Positions 17,549 to 26,043 of a stretch of DNA of 64,000 bases are shown here, piece by piece (position 1 is the stretch's first letter; each line of letters starts with the position of its first letter). The notes under the pieces are model-generated. The model was not told the DNA's origin, ran no database searches, and saw only the letters and a program-made list of their open reading frames with translations. Source of the DNA: Campylobacter showae (GTDB lineage Bacteria; Campylobacterota; Campylobacteria; Campylobacterales; Campylobacteraceae); NCBI RefSeq assembly GCF_900573985.1, contig NZ_UWOK01000001.1:310001-374000 (forward strand), written 5' to 3'. The translations under genes were made by a program, and so were the position numbers.

Positions 17549-18508
17549 TTACCAAATTTTGCGGTTTAAATTTAACTCTTTTACTATCTGGGTAAAGCTT
17601 GCTATCTCGCTCTCGTAAAGCGCTATGGTTTCGTTGTTTATTAGGGACTTGCGGATATCTGGCTCAAAGTCGTCGCGCCAGGTCTCTACTGCGATAAAGA
17701 TTTGGCTATCCTTTAAAACGGCGTTTACCGGCGCGTCTAGTCTTAGGCAAAGATGGGTAAAATTTTCCATTAGCGCCGGGCTAAGCGCGTATCTGGCGCC
17801 GATCTGATCGGTCGTATAGACGTCAAATATCTTCTCAAATCTCACGTCGTCCATATTCGCCTTTTTGCCGTAGATTGCTAAATTTCTTGAATTTACATGT
17901 GCGATTTGCGTTATGGAGCTTAAGGTTTTATTAAAATCGGCCTTAAAAAGCACGCCTTGAAACTGCACGACCGTCTCGGTGCTGTTTTTCTTTTTCGCCT
18001 TTTTGGCCGCGTAAAAGTCGCTAAATTTGACACTGACGCCATCTATATCGCCCTCAACGAGATCCTCGCTGCTCCACTCATCGACCCTGCAATCGTAAAT
18101 CGTAAAAAAATCATCAAGCCCTAGCCCGCGGTCTTTATCGTAGCTAAGACCGTGTTTTTTTACGATATTTTCTATGATCTGACGCTTAAAATTCGCCCTA
18201 AATTCACGCCTTTTAGACGCAGTCAAAAGGCCGGTCGTCGCAGCATATGAGATCGCGCCCAGCGTCACGCCAAAAATCGCGTCTAAAAGATACGCTATCG
18301 CCGCGCCCACGCAAATGCCGACGCCAATGCCGATCAAATTTGCTTTTTTGACGGCGGCTACTAAATTTATGCGCTCGTTTTCTAGCTCTTTTAGCTCGGA
18401 CGAAAGATTGCTTTGGGCTGTATTTTGGCCGTTTTCGCTTAAACCTCGGGCGGGTTTTTCGCCTAAGGCCGCAAAAAGATTAGAAGCCGCGGGAAGCGCG
18501 AAAAGCAC
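17549..18508 (-). CDS. DUF3137-like membrane protein, start uncertain
   Basis: From a GTG the frame encodes 319 residues with a hydrophobic hairpin (NLIGIGVGICVGAAIAYLLDAIFGVTLG..., about residues 55-85) and a soluble C-terminal part (YDCRVDEWSSEDLVEGDIDGVSVKFSDFYA, KADFNKT, FEKIFDVYTTD) of DUF3137 type. Function unknown. The start is odd: GTG lies inside a hydrophobic segment, and the frame stays open another 114 bases upstream (to TAA at 18620) with an AAAGGAG at about 18557-18563 but no ATG, GTG or TTG after it. The true start may use a rare codon, or the original start was lost. Confidence 0.6.
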   Translation of the reverse strand: MLFALPAASNLFAALGEKPARGLSENGQNTAQSNLSSELKELENERINLVAAVKKANLIGIGVGICVGAAIAYLLDAIFGVTLGAISYAATTGLLTASKRREFRANFKRQIIENIVKKHGLSYDKDRGLGLDDFFTIYDCRVDEWSSEDLVEGDIDGVSVKFSDFYAAKKAKKKNSTETVVQFQGVLFKADFNKTLSSITQIAHVNSRNLAIYGKKANMDDVRFEKIFDVYTTDQIGARYALSPALMENFTHLCLRLDAPVNAVLKDSQIFIAVETWRDDFEPDIRKSLINNETIALYESEIASFTQIVKELNLNRKIW

Positions 18509-18962
18509 GGCTATGGCGCCGACGAAAATAAAGGTAAATAAAGTCTCCGTTTTAACTCCTTTACGCGTTTGGCCGCTTATTTTTACGGCTTTTTGGCTCG
18601 CAAACCAAAGCCGCCCCGGTTAAATTTCGGCGCGACAATTAAATCCAGGCCGCGCGGTCCGCATTCGCGCTTAAATTTACTCCGCTTTTGATTTCGTATT
18701 TTTGATTAAATTTAAGCCATCCGCTGCCTTGTTTTGTCCCGCTTGCCTGTAAATTTAAACGACCCGCGCTTTTTTCTCGCGATTGTCGCCCTTTTTTGTT
18801 TAAATTTCGCTCTTTTAAATTTAGCGCCTTACGGGAATTTAGGATTTTAATAAATGAACCCAAATTTAAACAAACCTGCGCGAAGGTAAAATTTGCTTTG
18901 CGGCGCAACCTTTACACCTAAATTTCGCGTGCTTGTCGCTCAAATTTACCGCCGCGCTCGCC
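18509..18962. other. Intergenic region, no supported gene
   Basis: Contains the open upstream extension of the DUF3137-like gene (18509-18619) and an 89-codon minus-strand frame (18639-18908). I judge the latter spurious: it is rich in Lys/Asn/Leu words generated by the repeated AAATTT hexamer, has no domain, and lacks a clear ribosome site. Confidence 0.4.
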
Positions 18963-19844
18963 TTAAAGAAGTCTAAACTCGCGAGCTAGCTCTAGGCTCG
19001 CCTCGATCTCGGCGCGCTTAGCCATCACGCTTTCGATGTTCGCGCTCAAATTTAGCCCGTTTTCGTCGCCAAATTTCTTTAGCTCGCGCCAAATTTCTTT
19101 GATTATCTCGCAACTTTGCGCCAGATAGTCCTCGCCAGCGTTTAGACGCGCCTCGACTGCGCTTGGCACGCTAACGCCTAGCCACTTGATAAACTCTAGC
19201 GTTTTTGGGTTGCCCGCCGTTGAAAACGTGAGAAATATCGGCTCGGTTATCTTTGCGGCCGCGCAGCCCTCTAAAAATTTACGCGTCATATCCGCGTCAA
19301 AAATAGCCTGCGAGATGAAAAACTTCGCCCCAGCCGCGATCTTTTCGCGCATCCTTTGTGGCTCGTCGCCCTTTTTGGCGTGACGCTCGGCGATACACAC
19401 TCCGCCGACAGCCAAATTTTCAAATTCGCCAGCGATCTCGTACGCGCGAGCCAAATTTAGCCGCACTTTTTGCGAGCTGGACGTCGCTCCGACTAGCACG
19501 TTTAGATTTGAGCTTTGAGCCGCAATCGCCGCGCGAAATGCGTCCTCGGCGTAGCCGCTAGCTACGCGGTAAAAAACGCTCGGCGTCGCGACGTTTAGGT
19601 AGTCTCGGTAGTAAATTTCCGGGCTTAGCGTGCCGCTGAACTCAAAAGTCCGCTCGCTTTCGTTTCTCTCGCTCTCGTCTTGCACCTCATAGAGCACGAG
19701 TCCGTCGGCGTTTATGCTCTCTATCCTGCCCGTCCAGCGATCCGAGATGTCGCGCAGCTTAGCCTCGTCAAATTCAGCCTTTGGTGGCGTTAGCCCGTAG
19801 AGCACGAGCCCCTTTTCTTTGTTTAAAATTTTTTCTTTTAGCAT
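18963..19844 (-). CDS. metF: 5,10-methylenetetrahydrofolate reductase
   Basis: Makes 5-methyltetrahydrofolate, the methyl donor for methionine synthesis, using FAD and a reduced nicotinamide cofactor. The 293 residues form the TIM-barrel MTHFR family; visible blocks are YGLTPPKAE, the NVLVGATSSSQKVRL strand and the flavin/substrate region AAGAKFFISQAIFDADMTRKF. Length is normal. It lies 224 bases downstream of metE on the same strand, so substrate-producing and substrate-using enzymes are linked, as I recall for C. jejuni. Confidence 0.92.
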   Translation of the reverse strand: MLKEKILNKEKGLVLYGLTPPKAEFDEAKLRDISDRWTGRIESINADGLVLYEVQDESERNESERTFEFSGTLSPEIYYRDYLNVATPSVFYRVASGYAEDAFRAAIAAQSSNLNVLVGATSSSQKVRLNLARAYEIAGEFENLAVGGVCIAERHAKKGDEPQRMREKIAAGAKFFISQAIFDADMTRKFLEGCAAAKITEPIFLTFSTAGNPKTLEFIKWLGVSVPSAVEARLNAGEDYLAQSCEIIKEIWRELKKFGDENGLNLSANIESVMAKRAEIEASLELAREFRLL

Positions 19845-20068
19845 GAAATTTCCAAATTAAAATGTAGAAAACAGCGCCGTTTGCGGTTAAATTTACGCTG
19901 CGACGGCGCGTGCGCAGGATAAATTATTCGCCGCGACCGACAAATTTGCTCCGCGTCAAATTTGAGCGGGTTTTCTAAACCAACCAAAATTTGAGCTAGC
20001 AAAGCCGCTCTCACCGCAAATTTAAACGGCAAAAGCGGCAAATTTAGCCGAGTCGCAAGCGGTCGAAA

Positions 20069-22342
20069 TTATGAATTTCTTACGATTTTGACGGCTTCGA
20101 CCATATTTTTTAGGCTCGGCTCGACCTCTTCCCATTTGCGCGTTTTTAGGCCGCAGTCTGGGTTGATCCAGAGCTGTTCTTTTGGCAGAACCTCAAGCAG
20201 CGCGCGGATCTGGCGCACGATCTCGTCGGTGCTAGGAACCCGCGGGCTGTGGATGTCGTAGACGCCTGGGCCGACTTCTTGTTTGTAGCCGACGGATTTA
20301 AAGATCTTTAGCAGTTCGTTGCCGCTGCGAGCGGTCTCGATGCTGATGACGTCGGCGTCCATCGCCTCGATCGTCTTGATGATATCGTTGAACTCGGAGT
20401 AGCACATATGCGTGTGGATCTGCGTTTTAGACTCAGCCGAGCTAACGGAGAGCTTAAAGCAATCGACCGCGAATTTCTCGTACGCAGGGATGTTTTCGGC
20501 GCGTAGCGGATAGCCCTCTTTAAACGCCGCTTCGTCCACTTGAATGATGCGGATGCCGGCGTCTTGCAGGTCTGCGATCTCGTCAAATATGCAAAGCGCA
20601 AGCTGCTTAGCCACCTCGCTGCGAGGTAGGTCGTCGCGCACAAAGCTCCAGTTTAGCATGGTTACAGGACCCGTTAGCATGCCCTTCATTATGCGACTAG
20701 TGCGGCTTTGGGCGTATTTCATCCACTCGACCGTCATCGCTTTTGGGCGGCTCACGTCGCCGAAAAGTAGAGGCGGTTTCACGCAGCGGCTGCCGTAGCT
20801 TTGTACCCAGCCGTTCTCGCTAAATGCATACCCCTCGATCTGCTCGCCGAAATACTCAACCATGTCGTTACGCTCAGGCTCGCCGTGGACCAGCACATCT
20901 AGGCCGATATCTTCTTGAAATTTTACGCAGTCGTCGATGTATTTTTTGATGCCGGCTTCATATGCAGCCGCGTCGATCTCACCTTTTTTGAAGTTTTGGC
21001 GAAGCACTCTTAGCTCGACGGTTTGGGGGAAGCTGCCTATCGTCGTAGTCGGCAGGATGCCGTAGTTTAGGCTTTCGCGTTGGATTTTGATGCGATCTTC
21101 AAATTTATCTTCGCGCTCAAATTTGACTAGATTTTTCACGCGGTTTTGGACGCTTGAGGAGTGGATCAAATTTGACGTCGCACGCGTTTTAACCGCGGCT
21201 TTGTTCTCTTCGTAAATTTTGCTCTCCGTCGCATTTAGCGCTACGCCGTTAGCTAGCTTGGTTATGATTTTTATCTCGTCTAGTTTTTCTACGGCAAAGC
21301 TCAGCCAGCTTTTGACCTCGGAGTTTAGTTTTTCTTCGTATTTTAGGGTATATGGCACGTGGAGCAGCGAGCAGCTAGGTCCGACGTAGAAATCTTTGCC
21401 GCCGATTTTCTCGCCGATCTCGCGGACTAAATTTACCTTTTCGTCGATGTTGCTTTTCCAGATATTTCGTCCGTCGATGACGCCTGCAAATAGCGTTAAG
21501 TGGCTGTTTTTGATAGTTTCAAGCGCTTCGAAATTTCTTTTTCCGTGAACGAAATCAAGTCCTATGCCGTAAATTTTAGTTTTCGCTACCTCGGCGACCG
21601 CTTTTAGCGCGTGCTCGAAATAGGTCATAAACACGATTTTGACGTTGCTTGCGGCTGCGGCTAGATCGTTATATACTTTGGCGATGACGCTAAGTAGGAT
21701 TTCTTCGTTTTTATCTGTCACAAAAATCGGCTCGTCAAACTGCACCAAAATTTCGTCATCAAGCGTCGAAAGTAGCTCAAGAAGCTTTTTGTACTCGGCG
21801 ACTAGAGCGTTTAGATTTTTAAACGGGCAGCTGCCGTCGGTGGTCTTTGAAAGCGCCAAAAACGTGATAGGGCCGATCAAATTTACCTTGCCTTTTACGC
21901 CCGCAGCCTTTGCCTCTTCGTATTCGGCAAGGATTTTTGATGCATCAAGCTTAAACGACGTCTCGGCGCTAAGCTCAGGCACGATGTAGTGGTAGTTTGT
22001 GTTAAACCACTTCGTCATCTCCATCGCTACGCCCGTTTTGTTGCCGCGAGCGCAGGCAAAATACTGCTCTCGTCCGCTCAAATTTGCAAATCTAGGCGGT
22101 ACGGCGCCAAATGCTATGATGCTATCAAGCATAAGATCGTAAAATGAAAAATCATTTACGCTGATGGCCGAAATTTCGGCGTCCTTTTGGTACTGCCAGT
22201 GTCTGTTTTTTAGCGTTTTAGCGACGCTTAGTAAATTCTCCTCGCTAAAGCCCTCTTTGCCGGCCCAAAGACCCTCAAGTGCGCGTTTTAGCTCTCTTTT
22301 TTCTCCGATTCGCGGGAAACCCGTAACATAACTTTTTATCAT
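20069..22342 (-). CDS. metE: Cobalamin-independent methionine synthase
   Basis: Transfers the methyl group of 5-methyltetrahydropteroyl-glutamate to homocysteine in the cytoplasm. The 757-residue protein has the two-barrel MetE form. The N-terminal half starts SYVTGFPRIGEKRELKRALE; the catalytic C-terminal half has GSFPQT, the zinc-ligand block HTHMCYSEF (His and Cys), SIETARS with the glutamate, and the last cysteine ligand in DCGLKTRKW. All zinc ligands are intact. AAAAGGAAAAGAG precedes the ATG. The long upstream spacer contains hairpins but I recognised no riboswitch. Confidence 0.97.
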   Translation of the reverse strand: MIKSYVTGFPRIGEKRELKRALEGLWAGKEGFSEENLLSVAKTLKNRHWQYQKDAEISAISVNDFSFYDLMLDSIIAFGAVPPRFANLSGREQYFACARGNKTGVAMEMTKWFNTNYHYIVPELSAETSFKLDASKILAEYEEAKAAGVKGKVNLIGPITFLALSKTTDGSCPFKNLNALVAEYKKLLELLSTLDDEILVQFDEPIFVTDKNEEILLSVIAKVYNDLAAAASNVKIVFMTYFEHALKAVAEVAKTKIYGIGLDFVHGKRNFEALETIKNSHLTLFAGVIDGRNIWKSNIDEKVNLVREIGEKIGGKDFYVGPSCSLLHVPYTLKYEEKLNSEVKSWLSFAVEKLDEIKIITKLANGVALNATESKIYEENKAAVKTRATSNLIHSSSVQNRVKNLVKFEREDKFEDRIKIQRESLNYGILPTTTIGSFPQTVELRVLRQNFKKGEIDAAAYEAGIKKYIDDCVKFQEDIGLDVLVHGEPERNDMVEYFGEQIEGYAFSENGWVQSYGSRCVKPPLLFGDVSRPKAMTVEWMKYAQSRTSRIMKGMLTGPVTMLNWSFVRDDLPRSEVAKQLALCIFDEIADLQDAGIRIIQVDEAAFKEGYPLRAENIPAYEKFAVDCFKLSVSSAESKTQIHTHMCYSEFNDIIKTIEAMDADVISIETARSGNELLKIFKSVGYKQEVGPGVYDIHSPRVPSTDEIVRQIRALLEVLPKEQLWINPDCGLKTRKWEEVEPSLKNMVEAVKIVRNS

Positions 22343-22423
22343 TCTCTTTTCCTTTTTTTAAATTTTGTGATTTTTGGATTTAAATTTTAATTGCGTTATC
22401 TTGAGGCGAGTTTGGCGGTTGGC

Positions 22424-22490
22424 GCCCAAATTTGCGACCAAGGCTAGGCACGTAGCCTGCCGCGGGTAGCAAATTTAAGCCTCCGTCAAA
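22424..22490. repeat. Small palindromic repeat related to the fccA-downstream hairpin
   Basis: A hairpin with outer arms CAAATTTGC/GCAAATTT and core GGCTA/TAGCC. The internal sequence (CCAAGGCTAGGCACGTAGCC, then TGCCGCGGG) parallels the core at 11122-11152 (CCAAGACTAGACATATAGTC, then TGTCGCAGG) nearly base for base, with compensating differences in the stem. This looks like a dispersed family of palindromic intergenic elements. It sits in the 551-base spacer upstream of metE, which holds no gene. Confidence 0.55.
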
Positions 22491-22511
22491 ATCGTCCAAG
22501 AGAGCGCAAGT

Positions 22512-22536
22512 AAAAGGCGGGTGGCAACCGCTTTTT
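22512..22536. terminator. Hairpin with A/T-rich flanks upstream of metE
   Basis: A 9-bp stem (AAAAGGCGG/CCGCTTTTT, one G-T pair) with a 7-base loop, 170 bases upstream of metE. On the minus strand it ends in a T-run, so it could be a terminator or attenuator in front of metE, or a second terminator for the dipeptidase gene. Confidence 0.45.
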
Positions 22537-22854
22537 CTCAAACTAAAATAAAATTTATAAAAAACTCTACTGAATAAATTTCGCCCAAATTTCAGATGCT
22601 GCTTCGCTTTGTTTTTAAAAATGCAATTACAATGCGCCCCTCGCGGCGATAGAAATAAATTTATATTAATGTTTAAAAACGTGAAATTATTTAAAAATTT
22701 GGCTGTTTTTTTAAAGTCGTTTGCGGTTTTTTTGCTAAGATTAAAGAGTCTCAGGCATGGGGCAAGGCATTAAGCTCATCCTTTGGGGTCAAATTTGAGC
22801 CGTATTATAAAGATTTTTAAAAAATAAATCAAGAAGTTTTTATCAAATTCGGGC

Positions 22855-22890
22855 TAAATTTGAGGCAGGCCGCAGCCCGCCTCTTAAATT
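22855..22890 (-). terminator. Terminator-like hairpin after the C69 dipeptidase gene
   Basis: Arms AAATTTGAGGC and GCCTCTTAAATTT enclose a GC-rich 12-base loop, starting 3 bases after the stop codon on the minus strand. The stem is long but the T-run is weak. Confidence 0.4.
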
Positions 22891-22893
22891 TGC

Positions 22894-24393
22894 CTAGTCT
22901 TTTTTGCCTTTGTTTAGCGATTTTAGCTTGGCGTCAGTGTCGTCCGTTAGCATCGTGAAGATTTCGTTAGTCAAATTTTGCGTTAAAGCCTTGGCTTCCT
23001 TCATCATATTTATCGAAAATTCGTTTAGCAGCTTGTTTGCTTTGGCTTTGTCTTTTTTGTAGAGTTTGACGTATTCGTCTTCAAATTTAGCCTGTTTGAC
23101 CGCTAGCGCGTCCTCAAACTCCTTGTAGGCCTTTTTTACTACCGGCGAATACTTATCGTAATCCATCATCACGAGAGTTTGCAGCTTTCTATATGTCCAA
23201 TAAATCGACTCGTCGTCGGCTTTATACGAGCCCTTGTCGTAGCCGTCGATAAATTTGTCGAGGCCATAGTAATACGGCAAATAAACGCCAAGATCAGACA
23301 TACCCAGAGCCACGTAGGTCACTCTGCCGATCTCTTGCGGTAGCCACGGGCGCACCTGCATTACGTGCGACTCGTAGGTTCTAAAGACGCTCACGGCGCG
23401 GTAGATATTTTTTTGATTTTCGTCTTTGCTGGAGTAGTTATCGTAGGCGGTGCCGTCATAGTGGGATCTGAGCGCGGTTTTTAGATCCTGCACGCTTAGC
23501 TTTTTAGCCGGTTTTAAAAATACCGGATAGTTGCCGCCGTCGAGGGTCTGCTTGTCTTTTAGCTCGGGATTAAACATCTGTTGCACCCAGCAAACGCGCG
23601 GATAGTTGTATGTCATATCCCTCTCGTCGTCCCTGGTGTAGGCTTTCGTAAACTGAAATTCGCCGTCTTTTGCCGGGTCGTAGGCGCCGTTATCTTGGGC
23701 AAATTTGATTAAATTCTTTGATCCCATGAAATTTGGATCGTTTTCTTTGTAGTTTTGTAGTCTGCCTTGGTTTGCGGAGACGAAGTATTCGTCTTTTGGT
23801 AGTTTAACCGCCATCCAGTGATGACCGGTGCCAGTTTCAAAGTACCAAAGCTCGTTTTTATCGACGAACACTACGCCAAAACCCTCTCCCGCGCCCGTAG
23901 TTTCCACGATCTCGCCGAGCAGCTTCACGCCCTCGGCTGCGCTTTTCATGCGAGGCAGCAAGACATCTGGGATATCGTCCTCCGTGATGCCGGTCGCTTC
24001 GTTATACGGATCGATTTTTAGCAGTTCGTCTTTAGCATATATGGTCTCGGTGCCGCTGATACCAACGCCTGCGTCATTATAGCCGACCGCGCCGTGAAGC
24101 TTGGTGTGGGAGTTTGCTATCGTCGTGTATCTCATGCCCTCTTTTGGCAGCGGATAGGTAAAATCATTTGCTCCGTCGTGCGCCTTTGAGCTGTGGACGC
24201 CTTTTTGATTGGTTTTTTTTGGGTGTATCAAAAATACCTGCGCCTTTATCGCCTTGCTATCGGCACTCCTAGCTACCAGCATCGAGCCGTCGTCTGAGGC
24301 TCCCTCTCCAACCAAAATAGTCGTGCAAGCTAACGCGTTTGCGCAAAACATCGCGCTTATTACCGCCGCAGAGGCGAGAAACTTTATCTTCAT
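22894..24393 (-). CDS. Secreted C69-family dipeptidase (PepD-like)
   Basis: A 499-residue Ntn-hydrolase-type peptidase. A Sec signal peptide (KFLASAAVISAMFCANALA) ends directly before CTTILVGEGAS, so cleavage would expose the N-terminal nucleophile cysteine (residue 23). This is how C69 dipeptidases are activated. Further family features are DGSMLVARSAD, AGVGISGTETIYAKDEL and the EGFGVVFVDKNELWYFETGTGHHW block. Likely periplasmic peptide degradation, feeding amino-acid catabolism. Monocistronic between spacers. C-terminal 60 residues are lysine-rich and helical. Confidence 0.88.
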   Translation of the reverse strand: MKIKFLASAAVISAMFCANALACTTILVGEGASDDGSMLVARSADSKAIKAQVFLIHPKKTNQKGVHSSKAHDGANDFTYPLPKEGMRYTTIANSHTKLHGAVGYNDAGVGISGTETIYAKDELLKIDPYNEATGITEDDIPDVLLPRMKSAAEGVKLLGEIVETTGAGEGFGVVFVDKNELWYFETGTGHHWMAVKLPKDEYFVSANQGRLQNYKENDPNFMGSKNLIKFAQDNGAYDPAKDGEFQFTKAYTRDDERDMTYNYPRVCWVQQMFNPELKDKQTLDGGNYPVFLKPAKKLSVQDLKTALRSHYDGTAYDNYSSKDENQKNIYRAVSVFRTYESHVMQVRPWLPQEIGRVTYVALGMSDLGVYLPYYYGLDKFIDGYDKGSYKADDESIYWTYRKLQTLVMMDYDKYSPVVKKAYKEFEDALAVKQAKFEDEYVKLYKKDKAKANKLLNEFSINMMKEAKALTQNLTNEIFTMLTDDTDAKLKSLNKGKKD

Positions 24394-24553
24394 CGTTACT
24401 CCTTGATTTGAGATAATAAATCTAAGTGAAATTATAGGACTAAAAATATTAATTAAATCTAAAATTTAAGCTGTTTTCAAGATTGTATTGTAAATTTGTT
24501 TTGTGTTTTGCTGCCAACTCTATCAAATTTAAATTTCTTAAAGGAATTTTGGG

Positions 24554-24559
24554 TATAAT
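24554..24559 (+). promoter_or_regulatory. -10 promoter element of rpmI-rplT
   Basis: TATAAT preceded by TTTTGGG, 46 bases before the rpmI ATG. Downstream an inverted repeat TTACGCGTAA lies in the leader. Confidence 0.65.
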
Positions 24560-24605
24560 CCCACTCTTACGCGTAAGGCGTAAAAGAAATTTTAAAAGGA
24601 TTAGT

Positions 24606-24797
24606 ATGCCTAAGATGAAGACAGTTCGCGGCGCTGCTAAACGTTTTAAAGTGGGCAAAAACAAGATCAAAAGAGGCTCTGCTTTTAGAAGCCACATTTT
24701 GACCAAAAAATCTCGCAACCGCAAGAGAGATTTACGCTCGCCTCAATACGTAGACAGCACAAACGTCGCAAGCGTCAAAGCGATGCTCGGAATTTAA
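24606..24797 (+). CDS. rpmI: 50S ribosomal protein L35
   Basis: A 63-residue basic ribosomal protein ([16 protein letters not shown]...). The ATG at 24606 follows AAAAGGA by 5 bases; longer open frames upstream run through the promoter and are not real. First gene of the L35-L20 operon. Confidence 0.96.
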   Translation: MPKMKTVRGAAKRFKVGKNKIKRGSAFRSHILTKKSRNRKRDLRSPQYVDSTNVASVKAMLGI

Positions 24798-24825
24798 GTT
24801 TTTGACGAAAAGTCATTCCAAACTC

Positions 24826-24857
24826 CCCCAAATTTGGGGCAAGACTCACTCAGTGAG
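24826..24857 (+). promoter_or_regulatory. Tandem palindromes between rpmI and rplT
   Basis: CCCCAAATTTGGGG (24826-24839), a perfect 14-bp palindrome, is followed by CTCACT-C-AGTGAG (24845-24857), a 6-bp inverted repeat. In other bacteria L20 represses its own operon by binding structured RNA around rpmI-rplT. These hairpins, 22 bases before rplT, could serve that role; the shape of the L20 site is not otherwise recognisable. Confidence 0.3.
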
Positions 24858-24879
24858 CGCCGATTTGTAAAGGATAAAT

Positions 24880-25233
24880 ATGGCAAGAGTAAAAACAGGC
24901 GTAGTTAGAAGAAGACGCCATAAAAAAGTTTTAAAACTAGCTAGAGGTTTTTTCAGTGCTAGACACAAACACTTTAGAAAAGCTAAAGAGCAATTAGAAA
25001 GAAGTTTGGTCTATGCATACCGCGACAGACGCCGCAAGAAACGCGACTTCCGCCGCTTGTGGATAGTGCGCATAAATGCTGCGTGCCGCCTAAACGACAT
25101 TAGCTATTCGCGCTTTATCGCGGGACTTAAAAAAGCAAATATCGAGCTTGATAGAAAAATCTTAGCCGATCTAGCTATGAATGACGCAAAAGCTTTCAGC
25201 GAGCTAGCTTCAAAAGCAAAGGCTGCTTTATAA
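24880..25233 (+). CDS. rplT: 50S ribosomal protein L20
   Basis: A 117-residue basic protein essential in early 50S assembly ([49 protein letters not shown]). Complete and typical. AAAGGATAAAT precedes the ATG; a terminator follows. Confidence 0.97.
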   Translation: MARVKTGVVRRRRHKKVLKLARGFFSARHKHFRKAKEQLERSLVYAYRDRRRKKRDFRRLWIVRINAACRLNDISYSRFIAGLKKANIELDRKILADLAMNDAKAFSELASKAKAAL

Positions 25234-25238
25234 TACCC

Positions 25239-25262
25239 AGGGGCGACTTCCGCTCCTTTTTC
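25239..25262 (+). terminator. rpmI-rplT terminator
   Basis: A 7-bp stem (AGGGGCG/CGCTCCT with one G-T pair) around ACTTC, followed by a run of Ts, six bases after the rplT stop. Confidence 0.7.
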
Positions 25263-25297
25263 TTTGATTATTTATTTTAGTTAAATTTGATCGTTCG

Positions 25298-25306
25298 CCC
25301 CCCCCC
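25298..25306. repeat. Homopolymer tract C9
   Basis: Nine consecutive Cs followed by seven As, in the spacer about 95 bases upstream of the hypothetical gene at 25401. G/C homopolymers of 8 or more are the classic slippage-prone contingency tracts of Campylobacter. This one is intergenic, so any effect would be on expression. Confidence 0.8.
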
Positions 25307-25400
25307 AAAAAAATCACAATAAAACAAATTCCGCTCCAAATTTTAATTTTTGTTTTTCGTTTTTTCCGATAAAATACCGCCTCAAATTTAAGGAGCAAAA

Positions 25401-25889
25401 ATGGATATAAAAAAACTAAATCAAAACCTAAACAAACTCAACAAATTTTTATTTATTATCTTAGGCATCGCTGTCGCGATCTGGATCGGCGTAGAAGTTT
25501 TTATAGGCAGTAAAGTAGAATACGCAAAAGAACAAATGAAAGAAAATCTATGCGAAGCATCAAATGTGCAAGAAATGCTGGCGCGACTAAATTCAGGTCT
25601 CCCGAGAAAACTAGATGAGATAAATACGCTCGAAAAAATTAGCTGTGAAAATCGTCGCATCATTTATCAATATGCACTTGGAAAAGGGCTAGAAATGGAT
25701 GAAAACGCGCTAAATGATAAAGATATAGCCGAGCTAAAAGACGAGCAAACAAAGGAACTCAAAAAAGAATTTTGCGAAGATACGCGGTTAAAGGCGGTAC
25801 GAGAGATAGCTGACGGCGTCGATTTTGTTTATTATATAAAAGACAAAGAGCTTACTCGGGTAAAACTTGAAAGCAAAGACTGCAAATAA
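25401..25889 (+). CDS. Hypothetical membrane-anchored protein (162 aa)
   Basis: One N-terminal transmembrane helix (FLFIILGIAVAIWIGVEVFIG, residues about 17-37) followed by a charged, mostly helical periplasmic domain with four cysteines (NLCEAS, KISCEN, EFCEDT, SKDCK) that could form two disulfides. No named family is recognised. AAGGAG precedes the ATG. A C9 tract lies in the upstream spacer. Confidence 0.6.
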   Translation: MDIKKLNQNLNKLNKFLFIILGIAVAIWIGVEVFIGSKVEYAKEQMKENLCEASNVQEMLARLNSGLPRKLDEINTLEKISCENRRIIYQYALGKGLEMDENALNDKDIAELKDEQTKELKKEFCEDTRLKAVREIADGVDFVYYIKDKELTRVKLESKDCK

Positions 25890-26043
25890 ACCAAAATAAT
25901 CAACGTAGTTTGCGTCACAAGTAGCAGCAGGGCTAGACATGACGACAAACTGCCGTTGCCAAGCGACTAAAGCAGTGTTCAAATAGCAAAAAATACCGTG
26001 CCATAGCAAGGTAAGCTATTTTTAAAGTCTTATATATGCAAAT

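Noticed and set aside
18639..18908. 89-codon minus-strand ORF
   Set aside because: Low-complexity translation of spacer words, no recognisable start signal or homology features.
22343..22893. Possible SAM or cobalamin riboswitch upstream of metE
   Set aside because: Hairpins are present but no conserved riboswitch core could be recognised, and part of the structure is the dispersed repeat.
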